A stretch of DNA of 64,000 nt from positions 62,001 through 126,000 of the forward strand of contig JAHJGM010000026.1 of NCBI GenBank assembly GCA_018824305.1, read 5' to 3'. Of this stretch, positions 53,176 through 62,962 are shown piece by piece; the first letter of the stretch is position 1; every line of letters starts with the position of its first letter. A model generated the notes under the pieces. The model did no database searches. It was not told the origin of the DNA and saw nothing but the letters and a program-made list of their open reading frames with translations. The translations under genes were made by a program, and so were the position numbers. The DNA comes from a bacterium (lineage in GTDB: Bacteria; Campylobacterota; Campylobacteria; Campylobacterales; Sulfurimonadaceae).

Positions 53176-55026
53176 TCATATTGTATCAGAATCTCTGTGA
53201 ACCGTTAAAGCATTGACCTTATCGGCTAACTGCTTAGGGCGTATGCCAAGATACTCTTCAACAAGTATCGTATTACCATGTTTGATAAAGTTGTCTTCAT
53301 ATTCAAAACTTGTCACTTCAACATCAGAGAGATGATTTTCTGCCAAAAATTCCAGTATCGCACTGCCTACTCCACCGGCTTTAGAACTGTCGCTAAAAAC
53401 AAACCATTGTTTGTGTTTACTCGCCAGATCACTGAGCATCTCCCCGTCCAAAGGTTTTACAAATCTAAGATCAAGCAAAGAGACTTCATTTTCTAACAAT
53501 TGCATCGTCTGATATGCGCGGCCTACACCGTTCCCGTAACCGATAAAGAGGATATCGCTTTTATTACTGACCAAAAGCTGAGACTTCCCGAGTTCAAAAG
53601 GGATTGGCTCGGGAAGCTGCGATTCCATAAAAGAGCCTCTTGGATAACGTACGGCACATGGATGCTCGTAAGTCGACGCAAAACCGATGGCCTGATGGAA
53701 TGATTTTTCATTATGCGGCGCCAAAAGCGTCATATTCGGTATGGCTCTTAAAAAGCTTATATCAAAAGTGCCTTGATGCGTCTCACCGTCCTCACCGACT
53801 ATTCCCGCACGGTCAAGTGCAAAGACCACAGGCAGATCCATCAGACACACGTCATGGATCACCTGATCATATCCGCGTTGCAAAAATGTCGAATAGATCG
53901 TACAAAAAGGTTTAAACCCCTCTTTGGCCATCGCTGCCATCGAAGTGACTGCATGCTGCTCTGCAATAGCCACATCCCAAAAACGATTCGGGTATTTTTC
54001 CATCAATTCACTCAAACCCGTACCGCTTGGCATAGCTGCAGTGACACCTACGATCTTCTCGTTTTTATCCGCTACATGCAAAAGAGCTTCTGTATATATC
54101 TGTGTTGCGGATTTTGCAGGTGATTTTTTATAACTGTCTCCGCTTTGTATATTAAAAGGCCCTACACCATGCCATTTTTCATGTTTTCCCTCAGCGATCT
54201 CATATCCCTTGCCTTTAAGAGTCTGGGCATGGATGATCACGGGTTTTTTCATCCCTTTAGCACGTTCTAAAATATCTATGAGAGATTTCAAATCATGTCC
54301 GTCAACCGGACCGATATAATCTATACCCATCTCTTCAAACATGATTCCAGGAGTTATGAGTTTTAAAGACTCTTCGAGTCTTTTTGCGATGTATCTCGCA
54401 CCCTCTCCGAAGTTATCGACGAACTGTTCGGTTCTTTTTTTAAACTTTTGATAAAAAGGCGATGCCATCGCGGAGCTAAGCATACGGCTTACTGCACCGA
54501 TAGGTGCAGCGATACTCATTTCGTTATCGTTTAGGATGATGACCATCGGATATTTTCGATCACCTAACTCGTTTAATGCTTCATACACCATACCCGCTGT
54601 CATAGAACCGTCACCTATCATAATGACAGGTATTCTTTCATCCTGTTCACCTTTAAGTGCTATGGCTTTTGCAGCACCGACACCAAGAGATATAGATGTA
54701 GAACTATGTCCTGCTACGAAGTAATCGTCTTCACTTTCGCTCGGTTTTGTATATCCGCTTATTCCGTTGAACTCTCTTAGCGTATCAAACTCATCCCAAC
54801 GCCCTGTTAAGAGCTTATGCGCATACGCTTGATGTGAAACATCAAATATAAACGGGTCTTTTGATGAATCAAATACTTTATGCATAGCGACTATCAGTTC
54901 CGTTGCACCGAGTGTTGAACTTAGATGCCCGCCGTTTTTACTGACTACTTCTAAAATTTTTTCTCTGATATCTTTACATAATTTATTTAATTGTTCTATA
55001 CTGTATAACTTAATTTCTGTCTTCAT
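53176..55026 (-). CDS. dxs: Dxs, 1-deoxy-D-xylulose-5-phosphate synthase
   Basis: The thiamine-pyrophosphate enzyme starting the MEP isoprenoid pathway, 616 aa. Diagnostic segments are HQAYAHKLLTGRWDEFDTLR, the TPP motif beginning GDGSMTAGMVYEALN with the later NDNEMSIAAPIGAVS, IDYIGPVDGHD, the transketolase C half with AEQHAVTSMAAMAKEG and DRAGIVGEDGETHQGTFD. It lies at the end of the lysA-fliFGH-dxs unit, a position also seen in Campylobacter. Confidence 0.97.
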   Translation of the reverse strand: MKTEIKLYSIEQLNKLCKDIREKILEVVSKNGGHLSSTLGATELIVAMHKVFDSSKDPFIFDVSHQAYAHKLLTGRWDEFDTLREFNGISGYTKPSESEDDYFVAGHSSTSISLGVGAAKAIALKGEQDERIPVIMIGDGSMTAGMVYEALNELGDRKYPMVIILNDNEMSIAAPIGAVSRMLSSAMASPFYQKFKKRTEQFVDNFGEGARYIAKRLEESLKLITPGIMFEEMGIDYIGPVDGHDLKSLIDILERAKGMKKPVIIHAQTLKGKGYEIAEGKHEKWHGVGPFNIQSGDSYKKSPAKSATQIYTEALLHVADKNEKIVGVTAAMPSGTGLSELMEKYPNRFWDVAIAEQHAVTSMAAMAKEGFKPFCTIYSTFLQRGYDQVIHDVCLMDLPVVFALDRAGIVGEDGETHQGTFDISFLRAIPNMTLLAPHNEKSFHQAIGFASTYEHPCAVRYPRGSFMESQLPEPIPFELGKSQLLVSNKSDILFIGYGNGVGRAYQTMQLLENEVSLLDLRFVKPLDGEMLSDLASKHKQWFVFSDSSKAGGVGSAILEFLAENHLSDVEVTSFEYEDNFIKHGNTILVEEYLGIRPKQLADKVNALTVHRDSDTI

Positions 55027-55032
55027 AACTTC

Positions 55033-55824
55033 CTAATCTTCTTTTAATGCCGCTTGTTTGACCCGCTCATAACGATTTAATATTTGTGCATCTATATTTC
55101 CGGCATCACTGATGGCTATCACACCGCCGGGGCTTACTGCCCTGTCCGAGATTATCTCAATATTTTGCAAAGACCCGACTTTCTCAGAAAGAGCACCGTG
55201 ATCGCTTGGGTTAACTTTAAGTTTTATCTTACTCGCACTCTGTAAGTCTTTGATCAACTCATGCGCCAACGTGATTGCGACTTTAGAGGAGTTTGTACTC
55301 AGTTCGACTTCAATAACCTCTTTTGCAATATCAAGCGCAGCTTCTAAAAGTTCTTTTTTAATCCCTTCAAGGACCGTTTTATATTCATTCGCACTCTCTT
55401 CAAGTTTTGATACCGACTGTGAAAACTGCTCGATTGCTTTTGCCTTGTCATTGTCAAGCTTAGCATTAAACTGCTCTTTTGCATCGTTTAACCCGTTTTG
55501 ATAAGCCTCTTTTTTAGCCGACTCCAACTTCTTTTGACACTCCTCTTCAGAGTCTTCAAGCTTCATTTGAAGTTTTATAAAGTTCGACGACATCTCATCG
55601 GTTTTTTTCAAGAGTGATTCGACAAGTTCGTCTCTGTTTCCTATACTTGCACGCTCAGGCTCTGCATCTTCTTGATTCTGTGTGTCAAACTGTTTAAAGA
55701 TCTCTTTTGGAGCATCTGCATCATCTTGGTTTCTCAGCTCTTTATCACCACCTGCAAATACTTTAAATTTGTATTTGTCAATCGTGTGGTTTTCTAAATT
55801 ACCCTTTATGATTAGACTATCCAT
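55033..55824 (-). CDS. fliH: FliH, flagellar export ATPase regulator
   Basis: A 263-aa protein that binds the FliI ATPase and the C-ring in the flagellar type III export apparatus. The N-terminal third is variable, with an acidic, coiled-coil middle (QMKLEDSEEECQKKLESAKK). The conserved C-terminal domain contains AALDIAKEVIEVELSTNSSK, VAITLAHELIKDLQ and the ISDRAVSPGGVIAISDAGNI region. Its start abuts the fliG stop by one base. Confidence 0.9.
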   Translation of the reverse strand: MDSLIIKGNLENHTIDKYKFKVFAGGDKELRNQDDADAPKEIFKQFDTQNQEDAEPERASIGNRDELVESLLKKTDEMSSNFIKLQMKLEDSEEECQKKLESAKKEAYQNGLNDAKEQFNAKLDNDKAKAIEQFSQSVSKLEESANEYKTVLEGIKKELLEAALDIAKEVIEVELSTNSSKVAITLAHELIKDLQSASKIKLKVNPSDHGALSEKVGSLQNIEIISDRAVSPGGVIAISDAGNIDAQILNRYERVKQAALKED

Positions 55825-56849
55825 TATTCGATCATCTCTTCTGATTCACCCATTTGGACTAGTCCTTGTTCAGACAACTGTGTTACGACTTCAACAATTT
55901 TACGCTGTGCCGTTTCAACATCTTTCATTTTAACTGCACCCATATACTGCATCTCTTCTTCAAATGTATCACGCGCACGTTGAGACATATTTGCGAAAAA
56001 TTTCTCTTTAAGGTCTTCAGCCGCACTTTTAAGAGCCAGCATAAGATCCTGTTTATCAGAAGCTTTGAGTATCTCACGAACCGCATTATTATCAAGTTTA
56101 GAGATATCTTCAAACGTAAACATCATCTCTTTAATAGCAGATGCAAGTTCTTCATCGATCTGCTCAATAGAGCTAAGAGTCGCTTTGGAAGCTTTTGCAC
56201 CAAGACGGTTAAATACATCGGCAACCGCACGCGGTCCGCCGACTTCGACTTTGTAGCTTGCAAGAGATTCAAGTTTAGACTCAAGCACGGCACTGACGCG
56301 CTTGATGACAGACGGAGAGATATCCCCGAGTTTTGCCATCCTCATCGCGACTTCCGCACGCAAGTCATCTGAAAAATATCCTAGTACGTCAGCAGCAGCC
56401 GAAGCATCCATATGTGCCAAGATAAGGGCAATAGTCTGTGGATGCTCGTTGACGATAAAGTCTGAAAGCTGTTGCGGCTTGATCTTTGAAAGGTATGCAA
56501 AGTTTTGAGAGTTTTGCATACTTTTTGAGAGTTTTTCCAAAACTTTTTTTGCTTCTTCCGGACCTAAAGTACGATACAACAACTCTCTTGCATACTCCAT
56601 ACCGCCCGATGTCAGATACTGGCTTGACTGAACGATCGCATGGAACTCTTCTAGAATCGCTGTTGCTACCGCCTTGTCGATAGATCTATTGGTTGCTATA
56701 TATTTAGAGACCTCGGTAATCGCATCAACACTTAAATGTGAGAATATGTTTGCAGTGATATCTTCACCTAACTGCAATAATAAAATCGCAATCTTCTCAG
56801 ACATCGACATCTCTTCAAACTGAGCTTGTTGACTTGCTGACAGATTCAT
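55824..56849 (-). CDS. fliG: FliG, flagellar motor switch protein
   Basis: A 341-aa C-ring protein. The FliF-binding N domain (EKIAILLLQLGEDITANIF), the middle armadillo domain with NEHPQTIALILAHMD and the torque domain are all present. Examples from the torque part are DVFNRLGAKAS, MFTFEDISKLDNNAVREIL and the charged helix SQRARDTFEEEMQYMG. The last residues carry the usual KIVEVVTQL. It is between fliF and fliH with no gap. Confidence 0.96.
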   Translation of the reverse strand: MNLSASQQAQFEEMSMSEKIAILLLQLGEDITANIFSHLSVDAITEVSKYIATNRSIDKAVATAILEEFHAIVQSSQYLTSGGMEYARELLYRTLGPEEAKKVLEKLSKSMQNSQNFAYLSKIKPQQLSDFIVNEHPQTIALILAHMDASAAADVLGYFSDDLRAEVAMRMAKLGDISPSVIKRVSAVLESKLESLASYKVEVGGPRAVADVFNRLGAKASKATLSSIEQIDEELASAIKEMMFTFEDISKLDNNAVREILKASDKQDLMLALKSAAEDLKEKFFANMSQRARDTFEEEMQYMGAVKMKDVETAQRKIVEVVTQLSEQGLVQMGESEEMIE

Positions 56850-58580
56850 CTATAAGGCCTCCGTTGATTTTTTGTAAGATGGTGCGCTGCTTACGACCTC
56901 TTCTGCCAAAAGACTTTGGATCAATGTCGCAATATCTTCTGGATGATCTTCCGCGATCGTTTTCACTTTCTCTAAAAGAACATCGTAGCGCAGCTCATCC
57001 TCATTAAAGTTTTGACCGACACCCAATTGGTCTTCGACTTTTTTACGCATCTCTTGGACTCTTTCTACAAGATCGTCATCTTCGTCATCCTCTATAGCCA
57101 GCACTGGTCTTTCAGTTTCATCTTCCTCTTTTGATACCTCAAGCATTCTCTCTGCAAACGGAGAGATCACTTTTTTGTACAACACTACAAGAATGATGAT
57201 TACAAAGATATATTTAAATACTCCGGAAAACGGCGTTATATAAGTATCTGAGAATGACACGAACTTACTGACACCGCTAACTCCTGCCATTGCACTACTT
57301 GAACTTTTGAATTGAAAGTTCTTGATCGAGACCTGATCGCCTCTGTCTTGATTGATTCCGATTGATTGGGAAACAAGTGAACTTATGGCATCCAATTGTG
57401 ATTGGTCTAGTGCTATATATTCCAGCTCGTCGGTAGGAATACCGTCCTTATCGACCTTATGCTGATATTTTCCATCGACAACGACTGCGGCAGTAATTCT
57501 TTTTATTCGAGCAAACTGATCTTTTTGTACGGAAACAGTTTTTGAGACCTCATAGTTTGTCGTACCGCTCGTTTTTTGATATTTATCCGTCGTCGCATTA
57601 TTTTTCAATCCTTGAACAGGACCGATGTTGCTTACAGTCCCTGGAACCCCGCCAACATCTGCAGGAGTAGAACCCTCACGCTTCTCTTCTAAAGTCTGTT
57701 CGCTTCTTACGACATTTTCAGGATCATATTTTTCGGATGTGGAACTTTTTTGAGAAAAATCATATTCGATGCTGACTTTAGCGACCACATGATCGCTACC
57801 GCCCAGAAAAGGAGCCAAAACATCGACTATCTTCTCTTCGCTCTTTTTCTCCTCTTTTGTCTTATATTTTTGTTCCACGACTGAGAGTTCGCCAAGTTGT
57901 GCCGAATCATCATTGTCACCCAAAATATCACCGTTACTGTCTATCAAAGCGACATTTTCTATCGTAAGTTTAGGAACTGCGGATGCAACAAGGTTTTTGA
58001 TCCCTTTGATCTGTTTTGAGGAGAGTGTTCTGCTTTCTTTGAGTTTGACCATTATTGAAGCTGTTGGTTCCGTCTGCTTTGAAACGAAGAGTGTTTCTTT
58101 TGGTAGAGCGAGTGAGACACTCGCACCTTCTACAGGCTCAAGTGCAGATATAGTGCGAGAGAGTTCACCCTCTAGTGCTCTTAAATATTTGACATTCTGG
58201 TCAAAACTCGTAGCACCGAACTCTTGCGAATCAAAAAGTTCAAAACCGACATTTTTATTTGCCGGGATACCCATAGAAGCGATCGAGATACGTTGTTTAT
58301 ATACTATATCTTTGGGGACTTTGATGGTATTGTTCTCGGATAATGAATATGGTATATTGTCTTTATCCAGCTGCTGCACCACTTTTGATGCGTCTTCATT
58401 GCTAAGCTTTTCAAATAAAACTTCATAATTGTTCTTGAGCTCGCCTTTTGATGTAAAAACTATCAAAAAAGACAAAAATGCAATAATTCCGACAATAGCA
58501 CTGCCGATAATAATGCGCTGAGCCTTGCTGAGCTTCGAATAAAGTACAACCAGCTGTGAAAAAAGTACCTTAAAATCCAT
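56850..58580 (-). CDS. fliF: FliF, flagellar MS-ring protein
   Basis: A 576-aa inner-membrane ring protein. The first helix (IIIGSAIVGIIAFLSFLIVF) is near residue 25. The YscJ/FliF domain shows LDKDNIPYSLSENNTIKVPK and EGELSRTISALEPVEGASV. The second helix (GVFKYIFVIIILVVLYKKV) is near residue 445. The C-terminal FliG-binding segment ends about DIATLIQSLLAEE. Nine bases separate it from hisC, so flagellar basal genes share a message with amino-acid genes. Confidence 0.96.
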   Translation of the reverse strand: MDFKVLFSQLVVLYSKLSKAQRIIIGSAIVGIIAFLSFLIVFTSKGELKNNYEVLFEKLSNEDASKVVQQLDKDNIPYSLSENNTIKVPKDIVYKQRISIASMGIPANKNVGFELFDSQEFGATSFDQNVKYLRALEGELSRTISALEPVEGASVSLALPKETLFVSKQTEPTASIMVKLKESRTLSSKQIKGIKNLVASAVPKLTIENVALIDSNGDILGDNDDSAQLGELSVVEQKYKTKEEKKSEEKIVDVLAPFLGGSDHVVAKVSIEYDFSQKSSTSEKYDPENVVRSEQTLEEKREGSTPADVGGVPGTVSNIGPVQGLKNNATTDKYQKTSGTTNYEVSKTVSVQKDQFARIKRITAAVVVDGKYQHKVDKDGIPTDELEYIALDQSQLDAISSLVSQSIGINQDRGDQVSIKNFQFKSSSSAMAGVSGVSKFVSFSDTYITPFSGVFKYIFVIIILVVLYKKVISPFAERMLEVSKEEDETERPVLAIEDDEDDDLVERVQEMRKKVEDQLGVGQNFNEDELRYDVLLEKVKTIAEDHPEDIATLIQSLLAEEVVSSAPSYKKSTEAL

Positions 58581-58589
58581 ATATACCCG

Positions 58590-59684
58590 TTATAAAAATT
58601 GTGGAGTCAATTCAAAAAATTTATCGTTTTGAAAAGGTGTACCGATAGTCACCCTAATAGCATTAAGACCGTAACCGCTTAAATCTCTTACAATCATACC
58701 CTTTTTAAGCAGAGAATCAGCTAATTGTGATGAATTTTGGGTGTCATTTAAACACAATGTAACAAAGTTGGTATAACTTTGTATTATTTCAATAGAGTTC
58801 GTTAAAGCGAACTCTTCATATCTTTTCATTTCATTAAAATTATTTTCGATACTGTCTTCTACAAACTCTTCATCTTCCAGAGCAACACTTGCAGCTTCAA
58901 GAGAGAGTGTCGTAATATTAAAGGGTGGACGAAGCTTATAAAGAGGATTGATGATAGACTCACATGCAACCCCGTATCCCACGCGCATACCGCCAAGTCC
59001 GTAAGCTTTGGAAAAAGTTCCGAGATAGATGACATTGTTAAAACTATCTACTATCTGTTTTGGAGTGATCTCTTTAGATTTGTCTTTACCGATCGCATAC
59101 TCCATATAAGCACCGTCAATTACGACCAAAGTATTCTCATCGATTTTTGATAAAAATTCCAAAAGAGATTTTGCATCTACGGCATCTCCTGTCGGATTAT
59201 TCGGAGTACATATAAAGATAACAGAGGGTTTATGCGTTTTATACATCTCGTAAAACTCATCAAGATCATGCTCTTGTGATGATGTTCTAACGATTTTCGC
59301 ACCCACTTGTTTTGCATATATCTCATACATCGCAAATGTTATACTGTTCATCAATACGCTCGAGTTTTCATCAAGCTTTGCATGGACTATAAACTCAATC
59401 ACCTGATCGCTTCCGGAGCCTATTATGATATTTTTCACATCTACGCGAAATCTTTTTGCCAATGCATTTTTCAACTTAAGCATCGAATCATCAGGATAGA
59501 GCGCCATGTTTTTTACTATCTTCGATACTGCATCCTGAACTGTCTTTGAGCATCCAAAAGGGTTTTCGTTACTTGCAAGTTTGATGATATCTTTTGGATC
59601 AAGACCAAATTCGCGTACAACAAGTTCTATAGGCTTGCCAGCTTCATAACTTTTTATATTTTCTAAATGCTTATTAAATTCCAT
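58590..59684 (-). CDS. hisC: HisC, histidinol-phosphate aminotransferase
   Basis: A 364-aa PLP aminotransferase. [66 protein letters not shown], the [11 protein letters not shown] Asp and the PLP Lys in [17 protein letters not shown] are diagnostic. In this phylum such an enzyme may also transaminate aromatic keto acids, and it lies directly after pheA. It overlaps pheA by 11 bases. Confidence 0.94.
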   Translation of the reverse strand: MEFNKHLENIKSYEAGKPIELVVREFGLDPKDIIKLASNENPFGCSKTVQDAVSKIVKNMALYPDDSMLKLKNALAKRFRVDVKNIIIGSGSDQVIEFIVHAKLDENSSVLMNSITFAMYEIYAKQVGAKIVRTSSQEHDLDEFYEMYKTHKPSVIFICTPNNPTGDAVDAKSLLEFLSKIDENTLVVIDGAYMEYAIGKDKSKEITPKQIVDSFNNVIYLGTFSKAYGLGGMRVGYGVACESIINPLYKLRPPFNITTLSLEAASVALEDEEFVEDSIENNFNEMKRYEEFALTNSIEIIQSYTNFVTLCLNDTQNSSQLADSLLKKGMIVRDLSGYGLNAIRVTIGTPFQNDKFFELTPQFL

Positions 59685-60762
59685 ATTTTTCCTTTACATA
59701 ACTTCCAAGCCAAGTAACCTCTTTAGGATGCTTGGCAACGACTCTTTGAACCGCTTCATCATCTATATGACCGAAGAAATCTATAAAAAACCAGTAACCC
59801 ATCTTGTTTTTCTCTTTTGAAGGACGTGATTCTATTTTAGAAAGATTTATCTTTTCATCATTGAAGTCTTGTAAAAAATTCACAAGCGCTCCCGCTTTTA
59901 ACGGATCTTTCAATTTTACCAGAATTGATGTCTTGTCATCTTTGCTGATGTCGTTTTTAAAATCACTCAGTATCACAAATCTCGTCGTATTATCTACCGT
60001 GTCCTGTACATTTTCAAACATCGTAGGGACACCGTAAAGTTTTGCCGCTATATGACTGCATATTGCTGCTGCTTCAGGGTCTGCCGCTGCAAGTATGGCA
60101 GCTTTTGCCGTTGATTCCACCGGAATCTGCTCGACATTTATCAGTTCATGCTCTTGAAGAAACTCTCTGCACTGCCCGAACCCTTTGTCTTTTGAATAGA
60201 TGCGTTTTACATCTTTGAGTTCTCTCGCTTTTGATGCAAAAGCCATATGGATCGGCATATAAAGTTCTGAGACGATTTTAATCGATGATTTTGCAAGAAG
60301 ATCCAATGTCTCTCCCACAACACCGTCACGAGAGTTTTCAACGGGGACAACACCGAATTTCGCACGTCCCGCTTCTATGGTTTTAAAAACAGACTGTATA
60401 GAACTCAGCGAAAGGTAACTGCTCATCGCTCCAAAACGGCTCTCAGCCGCTTGATGCGTAAAGCTTCCCTCCGGTCCAAGATAGGCGATGCGCTCAGGAA
60501 GTTCCAGATTACGCGCTACGGCAAAGATCTCTAAATAGATCGCTTCTATAGCAGAATCGTTTAGCAGTCCTCCCTCGTTTCTGTTTTTCAGACTTAGACG
60601 CTTTATGATCGCTTTTTCACGCTCAGGTCTGTAAATAGCACCGCCCGTCTCGTTTTTGATCTCTCCGACACGTTCGACGACCTTCATACGTTTGTTTAAA
60701 AGATTTAAAATCTCATCATCTATCTTATCGATGTGCTGTCTGCATTCATCTAAGGTTTTCAT
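59674..60762 (-). CDS. pheA: PheA, chorismate mutase / prephenate dehydratase
   Basis: A 362-aa bifunctional enzyme of phenylalanine synthesis. The AroQ-type mutase is residues 1-90 ([31 protein letters not shown]). The dehydratase starts at [15 protein letters not shown] and includes [20 protein letters not shown] and NTTRFVIL. The ACT domain near residue 275 carries [20 protein letters not shown], the feedback-inhibition motif. The start overlaps the HAD gene by four bases. Confidence 0.97.
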   Translation of the reverse strand: MKTLDECRQHIDKIDDEILNLLNKRMKVVERVGEIKNETGGAIYRPEREKAIIKRLSLKNRNEGGLLNDSAIEAIYLEIFAVARNLELPERIAYLGPEGSFTHQAAESRFGAMSSYLSLSSIQSVFKTIEAGRAKFGVVPVENSRDGVVGETLDLLAKSSIKIVSELYMPIHMAFASKARELKDVKRIYSKDKGFGQCREFLQEHELINVEQIPVESTAKAAILAAADPEAAAICSHIAAKLYGVPTMFENVQDTVDNTTRFVILSDFKNDISKDDKTSILVKLKDPLKAGALVNFLQDFNDEKINLSKIESRPSKEKNKMGYWFFIDFFGHIDDEAVQRVVAKHPKEVTWLGSYVKEKYGI

Positions 60763-61562
60763 AATTTCTCCATTACTTCTTGCATATCATCAAACACAAA
60801 ATCCGGCTTTTCATCATCACTCAAAAAGGGGATGATCTCATCAGCATGTTTGTACTTTCCGCTTAAGACGAAAACTGTCTGCATCCCAAATATTGCCGCA
60901 CCTGTGAGATCCCCTTTGACATCGTCGCTGATGATCGTTATATCGCTAAAATCAATCGAACTATCTTGTTTTTGTACTCGTTCAAGTGCTTCTTTGTAAA
61001 AGTTGTCGCTTGGTTTTCCCACTACCTCATAGTTTACAGAGCTAGCAAATGAAAGCATCTTAAGTATAGCCCCTACTCCGGGATATCTTTTTGAGCTCTT
61101 TGCGTAGATAGTCGTCTCATGCATACCCACAAGCTTTGCGCCGCTTAGCAAAAAATCTATGATCTGGGCGTACTCTTCCGAGTTATAATCATTTTTGATC
61201 GACACCAAAACCGTTTTAGGGTTTTCATAATCCAATGAATACCCCATAGATATGACTACATCCAAAAACTCTTTTGTTCCGTACGCTGCCAGCCCCTCCG
61301 ATTTGTCTATCTTACTTTCAAGAAGCATCAAAGGATCTAAATAATGCTCTTTTTTAATATCCAAGCCGATGCTGTTTAGATATTTCAAAAACTCTTCACT
61401 GGAGTGCTTTGTATTGTTCGTAATTACCATATACGGAGTTTTAAGCCTATTTAAACTATCGATAAACTCTCTGCTTCCACGAATCGGCAATCTATGCACA
61501 TCGTCTATGAGAGTCCCTTGAACATCGATAAAATAGGTTTTTGGCTTCGTGATATTACTCAT
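60759..61562 (-). CDS. HAD-IIA (NagD-like) family protein with altered motif I
   Basis: A 267-aa NagD-type HAD protein. Motif I reads FIDVQGTLIDDVHRLPIRGS, in place of the usual DxDGT. The second Asp, the acid/base in phosphatases, is Gln. Motif II is MVITNNTKHS, motif III's Lys is in EVVGKPSDNFY, and motif IV is ITIISDDVKGDLTGAAIFGM. Phosphatase activity may be reduced or the reaction different. It lies between lysA and pheA as in Campylobacter, suggesting a conserved link with amino-acid metabolism. Confidence 0.85.
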   Translation of the reverse strand: MSNITKPKTYFIDVQGTLIDDVHRLPIRGSREFIDSLNRLKTPYMVITNNTKHSSEEFLKYLNSIGLDIKKEHYLDPLMLLESKIDKSEGLAAYGTKEFLDVVISMGYSLDYENPKTVLVSIKNDYNSEEYAQIIDFLLSGAKLVGMHETTIYAKSSKRYPGVGAILKMLSFASSVNYEVVGKPSDNFYKEALERVQKQDSSIDFSDITIISDDVKGDLTGAAIFGMQTVFVLSGKYKHADEIIPFLSDDEKPDFVFDDMQEVMEKL

Positions 61563-61567
61563 CTTCG

Positions 61568-62782
61568 TTATTTGTCTTCTTTTAAATAATCTTTTTCTAA
61601 AGCTATTATATCTTCAAACGACTCACGTCTGCGGATAATTCTGTCCTCACCTTTTTCAACGGCGATCTCGGCACTTCTTCCGCGCGTATTATAATTGCTT
61701 CCCATACCAAACCCGTAAGCCCCTGCACTGTGGACGACTAAAATATCATTATGTGAAAGTGCAGGCAGTTCATAATCTTTTGCCAAGAAGTCACCGCTTT
61801 CACAAACCGGTCCTACTATGTCTGCTTTTGTCTTTTCATCGCTTTGTCTAAGTGCTTCTATCTTATGGTACGCATTGTACAGACTCGGACGGATAAGATC
61901 GTTCATCGCTCCGTCTACGATAACAAAACGCTTATCTTTATTCGTTTTTTCATAAAGGACTTTTGTCAAGAAATATCCTGCATTTGCAGTTAAAAATCTG
62001 CCCGGTTCACACACGACTGTAAGATCAAGTCCTGTCAAAGTCGATAAAATAGCCTGTGCATAATCATACGGTGTGATAGTCGTTTCTGCTTTGTATTTTA
62101 CACCGATACCGCCGCCTATATCAAAAAATTTCAGCTCAATATCGATCACTTTTAATGAACGCACCAAGTCGGCAACTATCTCTGCCGATTCACGGATAGG
62201 GTCAAGCTCTGTAAGCTGACTTCCTATATGAAAATGGATACCCACTGGATCAAGGTTTGCAGAGTTCTTGGCAAAAATATACATGCGTTTTGCACTGTCG
62301 ATATCAACACCAAACTTGTTCGCACTAAGACCGGTTGAGATATAAGGGTGAGTCTTTGGATCGATATTAGGATTGACTCTCACACTGATGCGACAGATCT
62401 TGTCCTGTTCACGTGCGATCATATCTATGCGTTCAAGCTCTGCGATACTCTCCGCGTTAATATATAAAATATCATGTTCGATGGCTTCACGGATCTCATC
62501 ATCGCTTTTTCCCACACCGCTGAAAAGTATCTTATACGGAGCGATTCCGGCCATCAATGCACGTCTTACTTCACCGATCGAGACACAGTCCGCACCGCTT
62601 CCAAGAGATGCGAAATGTTTTACGACACTCAGGTTTGAGTTTGCTTTTACGGCGTACGCCAAAAGTGATTTTCTACCTCTGAACGCTTCTTTTAACGAAT
62701 TGTATTGTTCACTCATATAATCAAAATCATAGACATAAAGAGGAGTTTTATATTTATCGGCAAGTTCTTGAAAATTTATCAC
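61568..62782 (-). CDS. lysA: LysA, diaminopimelate decarboxylase
   Basis: The last enzyme of lysine synthesis. The PLP Lys is in LLAYAVKANSNLSVVKHFAS. GSGADCVSIGEVRRALMAG, VGIHFHIGSQLTELDPI, FFDIGGGIGVKY, CEPGRFLTANAG, GPVCESGDFLAKD and GAYGFGMGSNYNTRGR are present. The start is taken as GTG at 62782 (404 aa) with TAGGAA six bases upstream. An ATG at 62815 adds 11 residues (MDKIKKKLGIF) that overlap a likely -10 (TAAAAT at 62810-62805). It heads the long minus-strand unit down to dxs. Confidence 0.93.
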   Translation of the reverse strand: MINFQELADKYKTPLYVYDFDYMSEQYNSLKEAFRGRKSLLAYAVKANSNLSVVKHFASLGSGADCVSIGEVRRALMAGIAPYKILFSGVGKSDDEIREAIEHDILYINAESIAELERIDMIAREQDKICRISVRVNPNIDPKTHPYISTGLSANKFGVDIDSAKRMYIFAKNSANLDPVGIHFHIGSQLTELDPIRESAEIVADLVRSLKVIDIELKFFDIGGGIGVKYKAETTITPYDYAQAILSTLTGLDLTVVCEPGRFLTANAGYFLTKVLYEKTNKDKRFVIVDGAMNDLIRPSLYNAYHKIEALRQSDEKTKADIVGPVCESGDFLAKDYELPALSHNDILVVHSAGAYGFGMGSNYNTRGRSAEIAVEKGEDRIIRRRESFEDIIALEKDYLKEDK

Positions 62783-62962
62783 AAATATTCCTAATTTTTT
62801 TTTGATTTTATCCAAAATTTGCTTAAGTAGATATGTAATAATGAATGAGAAAACGGCAATCTTTTCTTAGATAAAATCAAAGAACCACAAGTGCCAAGAG
62901 CTCACGGCTGAGATGCCAAAATCTAGAATTGAGGGATTTTAGAGCATTATGTTTGGTAACTG

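Noticed and set aside
55866-56372. 168-residue plus-strand open frame opposite fliG
   Set aside because: Shadow of fliG; rich in Phe, Arg and Cys as expected for antisense reading.
57913-58428. 171-residue plus-strand open frame opposite fliF
   Set aside because: Serine- and leucine-rich antisense shadow of fliF.
62880-62900. Sigma-54 type promoter (TGGCAC on the minus strand)
   Set aside because: The GC of the -12 element is absent at the right distance, so the match is only half a site.
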